This document shows, one piece after another, positions 19,730 to 29,779 of a stretch of 64,000 nt of DNA. The translations under genes were made by a program, and so were the position numbers. Every line of letters starts with the position of its first letter. Within the stretch, counting starts at the first letter, position 1. Under the pieces are notes generated by a model. It made no database searches. It was given only the letters and a program-made list of their open reading frames with translations, and was not told the DNA's origin. The DNA lies in contig JANXOP010000273.1 in assembly GCA_025357755.1 (NCBI GenBank), positions 79,612 to 143,611 of the forward strand. Direction: 5' to 3'. Source of the stretch: Kofleriaceae bacterium. Its GTDB lineage: Bacteria > Myxococcota_A > Polyangia > Haliangiales > Haliangiaceae.

Positions 19730-20302
19730 ATGAAGCTCGTCTCGATCATGTTGTTTGTTGTTGCGTGTGGCCACGGCTCGGACAAGGCCGAGAAAAAGGC
19801 CACCGCTGGTGCCGGTTCGGCAGCTGCCGTCGCGGCGAAGACCGCCGCGGTGGACCCTGTCGCGGCCCCGGTGACGAAGAAAGTGCTCGCGGTCGATGCA
19901 CTCGGCCTGGAGGTCGACGCGCCGGGCTGTGCGGAGGTGACGGCGATCGACAAGGACGATCAATCGATCACGCCGAGCGATCCCAAGTGCAGCGTTCCAT
20001 TTCCCGGTGTAGTGATCAGCCGCGGCGCGATGATGAGTGCGCTGCCGTCTCTCGACGAGCAGCTCAAGGGCTTGAAGGCGATGTTCCCGACCGCGCAAGT
20101 CGCGGTGCAAGAGAAGACCGCCACGGGCTGGCATCTCGCGTTCAAGACACCGACGACCGATGGTTCGCCGGCGCAGGCGAATCTCCAGTTCTACGCGAAG
20201 CTCGGCGACACCGCATTCTCGTGCATCGGCAGCGGCGCGTATGACGATGCCAAGCTAGCCGTGCTGACGGAGATTTGCGCGAGCCTGCGCGCCAAGCGTT
20301 AG
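19730..20302 (+). CDS. Hypothetical lipoprotein
   Basis: MKLVSIMLFVVACGHG lipobox-like. Confidence 0.65.
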   Translation: MKLVSIMLFVVACGHGSDKAEKKATAGAGSAAAVAAKTAAVDPVAAPVTKKVLAVDALGLEVDAPGCAEVTAIDKDDQSITPSDPKCSVPFPGVVISRGAMMSALPSLDEQLKGLKAMFPTAQVAVQEKTATGWHLAFKTPTTDGSPAQANLQFYAKLGDTAFSCIGSGAYDDAKLAVLTEICASLRAKR

Positions 20303-20387
20303 CGCCGAATCTCGACCGCCTTGCATGCCGCGGGGTCACCCTCGTCAACGCACTTGCGCTCGTGCTCCTCGACCTGCGCGATTCTAT

Positions 20388-20858
20388 TCAGTTGCGACGC
20401 ACGCAGCACTCGGTGCCGGTCCACTTCGTGCCCTTGCCGACGCAGGTGTCCGCGGAGCCCGCGGTGCACGAGAACGTCGAAGGTACGCAGCACGCAGCGC
20501 CGGTCCAGATCCCACTCGCGGCCTGGCACGCCTCGACGGTGCCGCCCGTACACGTTGCACCGCCCGAGAAGCAGCACTGCGCGCCAGTCCACCCGCCGCT
20601 CTCGCGCTTGCACTGCTTGTTCGTACCGGCGACGCACGTCATCAGCGAAGGAAAGCAGCACTTCGTACCCGACCACTTTGCATCGAGGACCGTCGTGCAT
20701 TCTTCTTTGGTGCCGGCGACGCAAATCGCGCTGCTCGCCTCGAGTGCGGCCGGATCGAGCTTCTTGGGCTCGTCCTTGGCACCGCAGCCGACGACGAGCA
20801 GGAACAGGATCGAAGACCTCATACCGTCGCATCGTCGCATCCTGGCGGGCGCAAGCAA
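20388..20858 (-). CDS. Cys-rich lipoprotein with four tandem CxxG...W[ST]GxxCC repeats
   Basis: ILFLLVVGCGAKD lipobox; repeats CVAGTKEEC..WSGTKCC / CVAGTNKQC..WTGAQCC / CTGGTVEAC..WTGAACC / CTAGSADTC..WTGTECC. Confidence 0.8.
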   Translation of the reverse strand: MLAPARMRRCDGMRSSILFLLVVGCGAKDEPKKLDPAALEASSAICVAGTKEECTTVLDAKWSGTKCCFPSLMTCVAGTNKQCKRESGGWTGAQCCFSGGATCTGGTVEACQAASGIWTGAACCVPSTFSCTAGSADTCVGKGTKWTGTECCVRRN

Positions 20859-20893
20859 AGCTCGGTATTCCGCTGCTGTAGACTGACGAGCTC

Positions 20894-21607
20894 ATGACAC
20901 GAACTGCGATCGTCCTCGGTGCTTCCGGATCCGTTGGCAATGCACTCGTCGCCGAGCTGTTTCGCGATGGCTCGTTCGATGCCGTGATCACGCTGTCACG
21001 GCGCACGGTCCCCGAGGTCGTGGCGCTCGGACCCGTGCGCGAGCAGATCGTGCCCGAGATGACCGCGCAGACCCTCGAGGCGGCGACGCTCGCAGCGCTG
21101 CGGGAGGTCCAAGGCGAGGTCGAGGGCTTCAGCGTGCTCGGCGTCGGCGCCGGGACCTCGAAGATCACCTACGCACAGCATCGCGCGATCGACGTCGAGC
21201 TCAACGAAGCCTTCGCGAAGGCACTGAAGGCCTCCGGCAAGGTTCAGCACCTGGGCTTGATGACCGCGGCAGGCGCCAATCCGCAGGCGAAATCGACCGG
21301 CAGCGGGGCCGCCGGCATGGCGCGCTACAGCCGCGTGAAGGGCGAAGCGGAGCAGGCCGCCCGTGCTGCCGGGCCGGCGATCGTCAGCATCTTCCGCCCG
21401 GCGATGATCATCGGGTCGCAACACACGCCGTGGTTGCTCGAGAAGGTGCTGCCGCTGTTCTCGTTCGTGACCCCTGCGAAGTACAAGTCGATCACCGTCA
21501 CGCAGATCGCCAAGGCGATGATCGCGGCGGCGAAGGTCCATCCCGCGACGAGCGCGGTGCATCACTATCCCGAGATGAAAGCACTGATCGAAGCGAATGC
21601 GAGCTAG
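20894..21607 (+). CDS. NAD(P)-binding Rossmann oxidoreductase (HTATIP2-like)
   Basis: AIVLGASGSVGNALVAELF; YSRVKGEAE. Confidence 0.75.
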   Translation: MTRTAIVLGASGSVGNALVAELFRDGSFDAVITLSRRTVPEVVALGPVREQIVPEMTAQTLEAATLAALREVQGEVEGFSVLGVGAGTSKITYAQHRAIDVELNEAFAKALKASGKVQHLGLMTAAGANPQAKSTGSGAAGMARYSRVKGEAEQAARAAGPAIVSIFRPAMIIGSQHTPWLLEKVLPLFSFVTPAKYKSITVTQIAKAMIAAAKVHPATSAVHHYPEMKALIEANAS

Positions 21608-21629
21608 CCGATCGCCGCAATCCGAGAGC

Positions 21630-23312
21630 TCAGTTGCGCAACCGCACGCCGATGTTCTGCGGTCGGCGCGAATCGCACGCGTCGGGATGGCTACTCAACA
21701 CGTCGCGCCAGACATCGCGGATGCGGGTGCCGGTTCGCACGGTGCGAGTGCACTCGACCCCTTCGAGAAACCCGTCGCCACCATCGAGCACGAAGTCGGG
21801 GACGACGAGCCACACCGGCTCGGTGCCCGGCCCACGCCGGGTCTCTCCCGCGAGCTCCATGCTGACGAGAGATGGCGAACCATTGTCCGCGTGGGCGATC
21901 GTGACCTGCGCGCCGGCGAGCGCGAACGGGAGATGTTTCCACGCCGATGGATTCGCGAGGGCGTTGTGCAGGATGTGCAGGAGTCCGTCGCGCGTCGTCG
22001 CGCAGGCCCCGAGCGTGATCTCGAACGGAAAGGCCCGAAACAAGTCTTCGAAGCGAACCGCACCCTTGTGGAGCGGGGCACGCAGCGCACCGGCATTGAC
22101 GAGCGCGACGATCGGCACGCCGGGAGGCGGCGTCGTCACCTTCGCATTCGCCGCCATGGCGGCCGCCACTTGCTCGGCCCCCGCGGTGCCATCGACGGCT
22201 TGCATCGGGCACTCGCGCGGGAGCGTCGTCACGAAGGCATCGCCACTCGCCTTGACCGCGGCTAGCCACGGTGCAGTTCGCGCGGCGACACGACGACCGA
22301 GCTCGGTGCGAGGCGGCGATGCAGCGATCACCGCGAGCCGCTCGATCGAGAGCAGATCGAGCGCGTGATCGTTGCGGCAGAATCGGATCCGCGCGAGCCC
22401 GAGACCTTGACGATCGCTGGAGACCACCGGGATGCCATCGACCCGACCGAGCATCCAGGCATGGCGATGACCGGCGATGATGACGTCCGGGCGATCTTTA
22501 CCGAGCGAGGCGACCAGCGAGGCGAGCTCGCCGTGCAACGGATCGTCCGACTTTGCTGGTTGATCTAGCGCTTGCGGAAGCACGCCGTCGAGGCTCGCGT
22601 GTGCGAGCAGGACGATCGGCGCTGCACCGCTCGCGCGCAGCTTGCGGATCTCGGTTGCGACCGAGGCCCCGGCATGGCTGATGAAATCGAGATCTTCGAC
22701 GTTCGCATGCGAGGTGGTGACCTCGGTCTCGGTCGTGGTGTAGCCAACCACGCCGACGTCGAAGCCATCGCGGCGGACGTGCGTCGAGGCGGCAAAGTCG
22801 GGCCAGGCGGGCGTCGCACCGGTCTTGAGATGGATATTCGCGGATAGAAACGGAAACGATGCCGAGGTCATGCGCGCCCGCAGCGCGCCGCGCTTGCCTT
22901 GCGGTCCGGAGTCGCCCGCTTCGGGTGCTGCGGTCAACATCGTATAACCGACGGGACCGAAATCGAACTCGTGATTTCCGACGGCCACTGCGTCGACACC
23001 AATCGCCCGATACGCCTCGATGATCGGCGCGCCCTCGGCAAGCGTGGACTCCAGCGAGCCAGTGAACAGGTCGCCGGCGTCCAGGAGCACCACCGTATCT
23101 TTGGTCGTGCGCAGATCGGCGATCGAATCCGCGAGCGCGATCACCCCGCCCGCGGGCACGGTGCCGGTGTCGACCCAGAGCTCGACCGGTTGGATCTGAC
23201 CGTGGAGGTCGTTCCACGCCCCGATCGAGAGGCACGCGCCACCCGACTCCGCCGGCGTGTGCGCCGAGGCACCGCAGGCGGTCGCAAAGACGAGGAGCGT
23301 CTTAGCGCGCAA
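21630..23312 (-). CDS. 5'-nucleotidase/metallophosphatase (UshA-like), exported
   Basis: WNDLHGQIQ, LLDAGDLFTGS, AVGNHEFDFG, VIIAGHRHAW. Confidence 0.88.
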   Translation of the reverse strand: MRAKTLLVFATACGASAHTPAESGGACLSIGAWNDLHGQIQPVELWVDTGTVPAGGVIALADSIADLRTTKDTVVLLDAGDLFTGSLESTLAEGAPIIEAYRAIGVDAVAVGNHEFDFGPVGYTMLTAAPEAGDSGPQGKRGALRARMTSASFPFLSANIHLKTGATPAWPDFAASTHVRRDGFDVGVVGYTTTETEVTTSHANVEDLDFISHAGASVATEIRKLRASGAAPIVLLAHASLDGVLPQALDQPAKSDDPLHGELASLVASLGKDRPDVIIAGHRHAWMLGRVDGIPVVSSDRQGLGLARIRFCRNDHALDLLSIERLAVIAASPPRTELGRRVAARTAPWLAAVKASGDAFVTTLPRECPMQAVDGTAGAEQVAAAMAANAKVTTPPPGVPIVALVNAGALRAPLHKGAVRFEDLFRAFPFEITLGACATTRDGLLHILHNALANPSAWKHLPFALAGAQVTIAHADNGSPSLVSMELAGETRRGPGTEPVWLVVPDFVLDGGDGFLEGVECTRTVRTGTRIRDVWRDVLSSHPDACDSRRPQNIGVRLRN

Positions 23313-23559
23313 CCCTGCGACTCACGATCGCACGGTAGCCGACGAGGAGGACCACCGCTCCGACGATCGAAGCGATGAAGCCCGCGCCTTCATTCGGCTG
23401 GTACCAGCCCGCCGAGCGACCGATCAAGTCGGCGACGAACGAACCCGCGATGCCGAGCGCGATCGTGATGATGACACCACCCGGATCCTTGCCCGGCATG
23501 ACGAGCTTCGCGAGGGCGCCGACGATGAGACCGATCAGGAGAACCCAGATAATGTGCAT
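23302..23559 (-). CDS. GlsB/YeaQ/YmgE family membrane protein
   Basis: 85 aa, IWVLLIGLIVGALAKLVMPGKDPGGVIITIALGIAGSFVADLIG. Confidence 0.9.
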   Translation of the reverse strand: MHIIWVLLIGLIVGALAKLVMPGKDPGGVIITIALGIAGSFVADLIGRSAGWYQPNEGAGFIASIVGAVVLLVGYRAIVSRRVAR

Positions 23560-23706
23560 ACAACGTTCAGTTGCGCGGTTTGTGCCAGGTCGAAGGAGGG
23601 GAATTGGCTACGCATTCATCGCATCCCTGGGTCCGGGGTGGAGCTGAAACGCACATTATGAAGCGTGAGAGCGCTCGCCGGGCGCGCTGGCTCGGTACCT
23701 CGGATG

Positions 23707-24144
23707 CTAGCGCGGCTTGCGCGCCGCCTTGATGAGCCCGTGAATCTCGTCGAGCTCGCCGACCGAGCCGAGCATCACGCCCGCGATCTCGACCTCGCCG
23801 TTCGCATGGCCGATCTTGAGCACGCGATGAAACCCGGGCGCACCAGTGAGCTCGAGCTTCTTGATCTCGCGAAACGGAACCGTGACGCCGCCGTCGGGCA
23901 TGACGAGCTCTCGCTCCGCCACCACGATCGTGCGCTTGCCGCGAACCCGCACGAGTGCTTCACGCACCATGGCGATCGCGAGAAAGATCGCGATCGATCC
24001 GACGACCACGAAGATGATCCGGAAGGTACCGCGTGCCGCGAGCGCGAGCATCACCATCTCGGCGGCGACCGCGATGAACACCGCCGCGAGCGGCGCGGTC
24101 ACGATCAGGCGAGCCCCGTATCGAAAGCTTCGTTTACCGCGCAT
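23707..24144 (-). CDS. Membrane protein, possibly bacterial PH-like
   Basis: Two TM helices followed by a short beta-rich domain. Confidence 0.5.
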   Translation of the reverse strand: MRGKRSFRYGARLIVTAPLAAVFIAVAAEMVMLALAARGTFRIIFVVVGSIAIFLAIAMVREALVRVRGKRTIVVAERELVMPDGGVTVPFREIKKLELTGAPGFHRVLKIGHANGEVEIAGVMLGSVGELDEIHGLIKAARKPR

Positions 24145-24205
24145 GGCTCCCTCGCACTATAGGCCCTCGAGGGTCGCTTGTAAGGTCCGGTCGCCGAGCT
24201 GGTCC

Positions 24206-25105
24206 TTATAGAGAAGTCGTGACCGTCGCGACCGCAACGGGGAGCCGACGATGTCGGCGTGCGAGCCTGCGGAGGCCGAGGCTCGCGGGCACGAGGAACA
24301 GCAACCACGGCAGGAGCGCGACACCCTTGACCAGCATCCACGAGGCGAGGTCGCGCAACGCATCGACCGAGCCACGGAAGGACTCCGAGGTCTTCGAGCC
24401 GAGCGTCGCGGGCGCGACGGGCGCGACGGGCGTGATCGCGACCACTGCGACCTTTTGCGCGATCGAGACGGTGAGCGTCGAGAGCGACACCTGATCGCCC
24501 CACTGCTTGAGATGACCCTGATAGCTCTCGATCTCGCCGCGCACGCGTGCGAGCTCGCGCTCGACCGTGAGGATCTGATCGAGCGTGCCGTTCTTCGCGG
24601 TCGCGAGCTCGAGCAAGCGCTTCTCGAGTTGCTGCGCGCTCGCGAGTTGCGCCTCGGTATCGACGAATTGATCGGTGATGTCGGCCGCGTTCGTCGATTC
24701 GTTCGTCACGACGCCGATCTGGTGTAGCTCGGGCAGCATCGACGTGAAGGCTTCGGCCGGCACGCGGATCACGAACACCGCGGTGTTGCTGGTGCCGTGG
24801 AGCTCGACCTGCGTCGAATCGATGTAGCCACCGGCGCTTTGCACCAGGGCCTCGAGCTTCGCGCGCGATGCTTCGACCGAATCGACCGCGAGCTCGATCC
24901 GGCCCGTGCGAATCACCTTGCGTGTATCGACGTGCTTGATCGCGACCCCGGCCGGCCCCTTGGCTTGGTCAGCGCCCGCCGCCGAGCCGGAGCTCGCCTT
25001 GCTCTCGAGCGCCTGAGGAGCCGCGGAGGGTGCCAGGTCCCCCGACTTCTTGGCACACCCCTGGAGAGCGAACGCAGCGAGCAAGGCAGCCGTGGTGATC
25101 TTCAT
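24206..25105 (-). CDS. DUF4349-like lipoprotein
   Basis: Lipobox LLAAFALQGCAKK; RTGRIELAVDSVEASRAKLEALVQSAGGYIDSTQ; C-terminal TM. Confidence 0.8.
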   Translation of the reverse strand: MKITTAALLAAFALQGCAKKSGDLAPSAAPQALESKASSGSAAGADQAKGPAGVAIKHVDTRKVIRTGRIELAVDSVEASRAKLEALVQSAGGYIDSTQVELHGTSNTAVFVIRVPAEAFTSMLPELHQIGVVTNESTNAADITDQFVDTEAQLASAQQLEKRLLELATAKNGTLDQILTVERELARVRGEIESYQGHLKQWGDQVSLSTLTVSIAQKVAVVAITPVAPVAPATLGSKTSESFRGSVDALRDLASWMLVKGVALLPWLLFLVPASLGLRRLARRHRRLPVAVATVTTSL

Positions 25106-25276
25106 GGATCCTCACAACGCGTGAGGTTCCACGACCCGTCGCACTTCTTCGTCGCGAGTTGTCGCGAGCTCGCGACGATTCCAAGTCCATCAGGCGTTAC
25201 GGAGATTTGCGACCGGCTGCTTTGCGATCACGCCCTGTAACGTGTCTGTTGGGTAGTAAGGTCGCGCACCCTGTCT

Positions 25277-26581
25277 ATGGACGCTGCGCCACCGACCCAT
25301 CGCCCGCCGCCGCCGTGGCTGTTCCTGTTTACCTGCATTCCGTACGGTGTCGCTGGCACGTTCTCCGGCGTGCTGATGCCGTACCTCGCGAAGCGCGCCC
25401 ACTTCGAGCTCGATTCGATCGGCTGGTTCGTCACGCTGTTGTTCGTCCCGAGCTTCTTGCAGTTCCTGTACGCGCCACTCGTCGATTTCGGGCCGCGTCG
25501 CAAGTACTGGCTGATCCTCTTGTCGTTCCTCGGGGCGGTGTCGCTGTTTGCCGCGCTGCAGATGCCACTTCCGGACAGCCGGAATGCCTTTCTCGCCTTC
25601 GCATTCGCGGCCCAGGTGTTCGCTGGCTTGATCAGCAGTGCGAACGGCGGCCTGATGGCGACGCTCCTTACAGACGCTCAGCGGGGCAAAGCCGGGTTCT
25701 GGTACAACACCGGCAACCTCGCCGCGGGTGGACTCGCGACCGCCATCGCGATCTTTCTGACCGGCCACGGCTACACCGACACGACGGTCGGCGTCGTCGT
25801 CGGAACGTTGATGTTCCTGCCCTCGCTGAGCGCCCTCGCGATCGACGAGCCGCTGCGCGTGACGACGCACACCCTTCGAACTGCGCTCGTGAACCTGTTG
25901 CGCGAGGTCAAAGAAATCCTGTGGACGCGCGCGGGGCTCACCGGCCTGCTCCTGTGCTTGTCGCCGGTGGGCACCGCAGCGCTCACCAACTTTTTCAGTG
26001 GCATCGCTTCGAACTACGTCGCGCACGATCTCGCGGCGGAGCTCGCAAAGCTCTCGAAAGCCGCCGCCGACAAGCTGCTCGACGAGAAGGTCTCGGATCT
26101 GGTCGCATTCGTCAGCGGACCCGTCGGCCTCGTCCTGATGGCGCTCGGCGCGTTCATCGGCGGCTTCTTGTGCGACCGCACGAATCGCCGCGCGATGTAC
26201 CTGTTGTCCGGCGTGCTCACCGCGATCGTCGGCATCGTGATGGCGGTCTCGCCGCCGACGCAGCTGACGTTCATCGTCGGCGCGCTGACCTATGCGCTCG
26301 TGACGGGCTTCTGCTACGCGGCGTTCACCGCAACGGTGCTCGAGACGATCGGGACGGGCACCAAGTCAGCGTCGACGCGCTACTCGCTGTTCACCGCCGC
26401 AGGCAACGTCGCGATCTCGTACACCGGCCTGATCGATACGCGGTTCGAAAAACATCACGGCGTCGCGGGCGTCGTCGGGAGTGATGCCGTGCTCAACATC
26501 GCGGGCGTCGTGGTGCTCGGGTTCGTGTTCTGGCGCCTCGGTTCGTTCGGCAAGACCAAACACGTGGCGGCAGAAGCCTGA
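25277..26581 (+). CDS. MFS transporter (AmpG/PAT-like)
   Basis: Multiple TM helices; LFTCIPYGVAGTFSGVLMPYLAKRA; LVDFGPRRKYW; SANGGLMATLLTDAQRGKAGFWYNTGN. Confidence 0.75.
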   Translation: MDAAPPTHRPPPPWLFLFTCIPYGVAGTFSGVLMPYLAKRAHFELDSIGWFVTLLFVPSFLQFLYAPLVDFGPRRKYWLILLSFLGAVSLFAALQMPLPDSRNAFLAFAFAAQVFAGLISSANGGLMATLLTDAQRGKAGFWYNTGNLAAGGLATAIAIFLTGHGYTDTTVGVVVGTLMFLPSLSALAIDEPLRVTTHTLRTALVNLLREVKEILWTRAGLTGLLLCLSPVGTAALTNFFSGIASNYVAHDLAAELAKLSKAAADKLLDEKVSDLVAFVSGPVGLVLMALGAFIGGFLCDRTNRRAMYLLSGVLTAIVGIVMAVSPPTQLTFIVGALTYALVTGFCYAAFTATVLETIGTGTKSASTRYSLFTAAGNVAISYTGLIDTRFEKHHGVAGVVGSDAVLNIAGVVVLGFVFWRLGSFGKTKHVAAEA

Positions 26582-26645
26582 CGAGCGACTTCGCTCTGCG
26601 TGCTTTCACGTACACAAAACACGCTCGCTATCTATCAACAGCGAG

Positions 26646-27098
26646 ATGACTACTGTGGACGTGAAAGCGGGGCGAATGGCGGGCGAGCGCATCCTGGTCG
26701 TCGACGACAATCTTCTCAACCTCAAGCTCGCCACCGTCCTGCTCGTCCGTGCAGGCTACCGGGTGGACGGCGCAGCAAGTGCGAACGAGGCTATTGCCCA
26801 ACTCGAGCGTGAACCGCCACAGCTGATCATTCTCGACCTCAGGCTCCCGGAGATTGGCGGCCTCGAGCTCGCGCGGACCTGGAAACAGGACCCGCGGTTT
26901 TGCGGCATACCGATCATCGCGATGACCGCGTCCGGGCTTCGCGCCGACGAGGAAGACGCACGGCTCGCCGGTTGCGAGCACTACATGGCCAAGCCGTTCG
27001 TGCTCGCCGAGTTGCTCGAACAGGTCGCGCGTTGCCTGAATGGTACCTGCGATGTCTGCGCTCGGGCTCGAACCCGGCGCGCGACGACTACCGCTTGA
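26646..27098 (+). CDS. Single-domain response regulator
   Basis: ILVVDDNLLNLKLATVLL, LIILDLRLPEIGGLEL, KPFVLAELL; ATG at 26646. Confidence 0.85.
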   Translation: MTTVDVKAGRMAGERILVVDDNLLNLKLATVLLVRAGYRVDGAASANEAIAQLEREPPQLIILDLRLPEIGGLELARTWKQDPRFCGIPIIAMTASGLRADEEDARLAGCEHYMAKPFVLAELLEQVARCLNGTCDVCARARTRRATTTA

Positions 27099-27323
27099 GC
27101 CTCGTCTACCGCTTGCCCCGCGAAGCGCGGCGTTCGACGCGGTCGCCAGCGCTGATCACGCGGCTCGGGGCTTTCGTCGACGCTCACTTGCGGACGTGAT
27201 GGACCGCGAGCAACGGCCAGCAGGTCGTACAGCGACGACCGCGAAACTTGTGTCCGCTCGTGCAAACACGCCAGCCATCGAGCTTGATCATACGGACGCA
27301 CGTTCCAATTCGCGTGCCGGGGA

Positions 27324-27707
27324 ATGGCGCGGACCTTGCTTCGTCGCAACGTCATGAATCTTTGGCCGATGCGTGCTCAAGGCGCGTACTACATCGCGAG
27401 CGGACTGTGGCCTGTGGTCGCAGTCGATCACTACATGCGTGCGACCGGGCAAGAGAGTCATGCGGCGGTGGCGCAAGTGCTCGGTGGCGTCGTCGCCGGC
27501 ATCGGCGTGGCGCTGGTCGCCGGGCTGGTGCCTCCGCGTGCGAGGAAGTGGGTCGGTGCAGGAACGGCGATCGCGCTCGGTGCGGGCGGCGCGTACTTCG
27601 CGGTGCGAGGCAAAGGACTGCCGGTGAATCTCACCGATGCCGCAGTGCAACTCGCCTTCGCCGTGTCGTGGCTCACGTCGAAGCCACGACTCGTCAGCTC
27701 GAGATAG
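27324..27707 (+). CDS. Small membrane protein
   Basis: Three to four hydrophobic segments. Confidence 0.55.
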   Translation: MARTLLRRNVMNLWPMRAQGAYYIASGLWPVVAVDHYMRATGQESHAAVAQVLGGVVAGIGVALVAGLVPPRARKWVGAGTAIALGAGGAYFAVRGKGLPVNLTDAAVQLAFAVSWLTSKPRLVSSR

Positions 27708-27774
27708 GCGGGCAGCTCGCGAGGCGCTCACTCGGTTCGAGTAGTTTCCCCGGTTCTTGTGTACCTTCGGCGAG

Positions 27775-28089
27775 ATGAAGGCGCTGCTCGTCGTCGTGGT
27801 GGTGGCGGCGTGTGCGAACGACGGCGAGCATCTGTTCGTCTGTCATGCGCCCGAGAAGTCATCGTACGACTGCACACCGATCGATCCTGCGACCGCGCCA
27901 GGCGGCTCGTGCCATGGCGGCCCTGCATGGCGTCCGGCGGCAGGGCCTGGCGATGCGCCGCTGACGTACCAGGATCCTGATCTCGTGTTTCCAAGCGGCT
28001 GCGTGTTCACGCTCGATCAATGCGGCTGTTGCAGGGAGAGCGGCCGCGAATTTCACTGCGACCACGAGTCCTGGTCCGAGCCGATCTAG
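27775..28089 (+). CDS. Cys-rich lipoprotein
   Basis: MKALLVVVVVAACAND lipobox; CGCCRESGREFHCDH. Confidence 0.55.
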   Translation: MKALLVVVVVAACANDGEHLFVCHAPEKSSYDCTPIDPATAPGGSCHGGPAWRPAAGPGDAPLTYQDPDLVFPSGCVFTLDQCGCCRESGREFHCDHESWSEPI

Positions 28090-28149
28090 CGCACGAGTAA
28101 CGCCTCCCGAGCCCATGTTGCGGTTCGGCTTCGTGATCTAGGATGGCGC

Positions 28150-28944
28150 ATGGTTTCGAGCTTCACGCATCGCGGGCGACGGGTGGCCTATCGCGAGTAC
28201 GGGGCCGGCACGCGCGCGATCGTGATGACCCACGGCCTCCTGATGGACAGCCGGATGTACGCCCGGCTCGCGCCCTCGCTGGCGAGCTTCGGTCATCGCG
28301 TGATCACGCCGGACATGCTCGGTCACGGCGAGTCCGATCAACCGCACGACATGATCGCGTACTCGATGCAGCAGTATGGCGAGGACGTGATCGCGCTGCT
28401 CGATCACCTCGGTCTCGAGCAAGCCGTGATCGGCGGCACCTCGCTCGGCGCGAACGTCGCGCTCGAGACCGCGGTGCTCGCGCCCGAGCGGGTGCGCGCG
28501 CTCGTGCTCGAGATGCCGGTGCTCGAGAATGCGCTGCCGGCCGCGGCCGCGGCGTTCGTGCCGCTCGCGCTCGCGCTGCGCGTGAGCCATCGCTCCATGG
28601 CCGTGGTCGCGAAGATCATGCGACGCGTTCCGCGCTCGTACCTGCTCGTCGATACGATGATCGATTTCTTGCGGCGCGATCCGGTCGCCTCGCTCGCGGT
28701 ACTCGATGGCCTGATCTTTGGCCGAGTCGCGCCGCCGATCGAGGCGCGGCGGGCGCTCGCGCAGCCCACGCTCGTGATCGGACATCCGTCCGATCCGATC
28801 CACCCGTTCAGCGATTCTGATCGGATCGCGCGCGAGCTCGCGGATACGCACCTCGTGACCGCGAGCTCGATCGCGGAGTGGCGGATCCGGCCGTCGCGGC
28901 TCGATGCCGAGCTCCGCGCCTTTCTCGACCAGGTCTGGGCGTAG
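28150..28944 (+). CDS. Alpha/beta hydrolase
   Basis: HGLLMDSRMYARLAPSL; nucleophile elbow GGTSLGANVAL. Confidence 0.85.
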   Translation: MVSSFTHRGRRVAYREYGAGTRAIVMTHGLLMDSRMYARLAPSLASFGHRVITPDMLGHGESDQPHDMIAYSMQQYGEDVIALLDHLGLEQAVIGGTSLGANVALETAVLAPERVRALVLEMPVLENALPAAAAAFVPLALALRVSHRSMAVVAKIMRRVPRSYLLVDTMIDFLRRDPVASLAVLDGLIFGRVAPPIEARRALAQPTLVIGHPSDPIHPFSDSDRIARELADTHLVTASSIAEWRIRPSRLDAELRAFLDQVWA

Positions 28945-28948
28945 CTCG

Positions 28949-29749
28949 TTACTTCTTCGCGGCCGGAGCCGTCGTGGCCGGCTTACCAGCGGCCGCTGCG
29001 AAGATGACCGCGGCGGTCTCTTTCGCCTTCGAGAGCATGATCACGTGGCTGCCCTTGAGCGTGGTCGTGGTCGCGTTCGCGCGCTTCGCCATGCCGGCTT
29101 CGCCCTGCGGATCGATCATGTGATCTTCCGAAGCAACGATGTACCAGGACGGCTTGGTCTTCCACGCCGGGCTCGCGACCTTCGCATCGAACACCTTCAC
29201 CGAGGTCGGGCCTTGCTTTGCCGCGACGAGCTTCTGTTCGGCAGGCGAAAGATCCTGCGCGAAATCCTTCGCCACGATGTCCGTGGGGAGCCACGCGAAA
29301 CCGCCCGAGTCGACCTTGAGCGAGCCCGCCCACGAGGGCGCCGGCTTGCCCTTGCCCATGTCCGTGATCGACTCGTTCGCATCCGGAGCGAACGCGGCGA
29401 CGTAGACGAGCGCCTCGACCTTGTCGTTGTTGCCGGCTTCGCTGATGATCATGCCGCCGTACGAGTGACCGACGAGGATCACCTTGCCTGGAGCCTGCTC
29501 GATCGCGCGCTTGGTCGCGGCGACGTCATCGGCGAGAGACGACAGCGGGTTCTGCACCGCGATCACGTTGAAGCCCTTCGCCTCGAGGAGCGGCACGACC
29601 TTGTCCCACGACGAGCCATCGGCGAACGCGCCGTGGACGAGCACGACGGTCTTCTGCACCGGCGGCACGACGGGCGCCGCGGCGGGCTTGGGTTGCGCGG
29701 CGGCGGTGAGCGAAACGCCCGTGACGAGAGCGAGGGTCAGTTTGTTCAT
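28949..29749 (-). CDS. Exported alpha/beta hydrolase
   Basis: Signal peptide; VLVHGAFADGSSWDKVVPLL; VGHSYGGMI. Confidence 0.88.
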   Translation of the reverse strand: MNKLTLALVTGVSLTAAAQPKPAAAPVVPPVQKTVVLVHGAFADGSSWDKVVPLLEAKGFNVIAVQNPLSSLADDVAATKRAIEQAPGKVILVGHSYGGMIISEAGNNDKVEALVYVAAFAPDANESITDMGKGKPAPSWAGSLKVDSGGFAWLPTDIVAKDFAQDLSPAEQKLVAAKQGPTSVKVFDAKVASPAWKTKPSWYIVASEDHMIDPQGEAGMAKRANATTTTLKGSHVIMLSKAKETAAVIFAAAAGKPATTAPAAKK

Positions 29750-29779
29750 GCGGAGGACCTTGGCACGGGCTCCCTCGCT

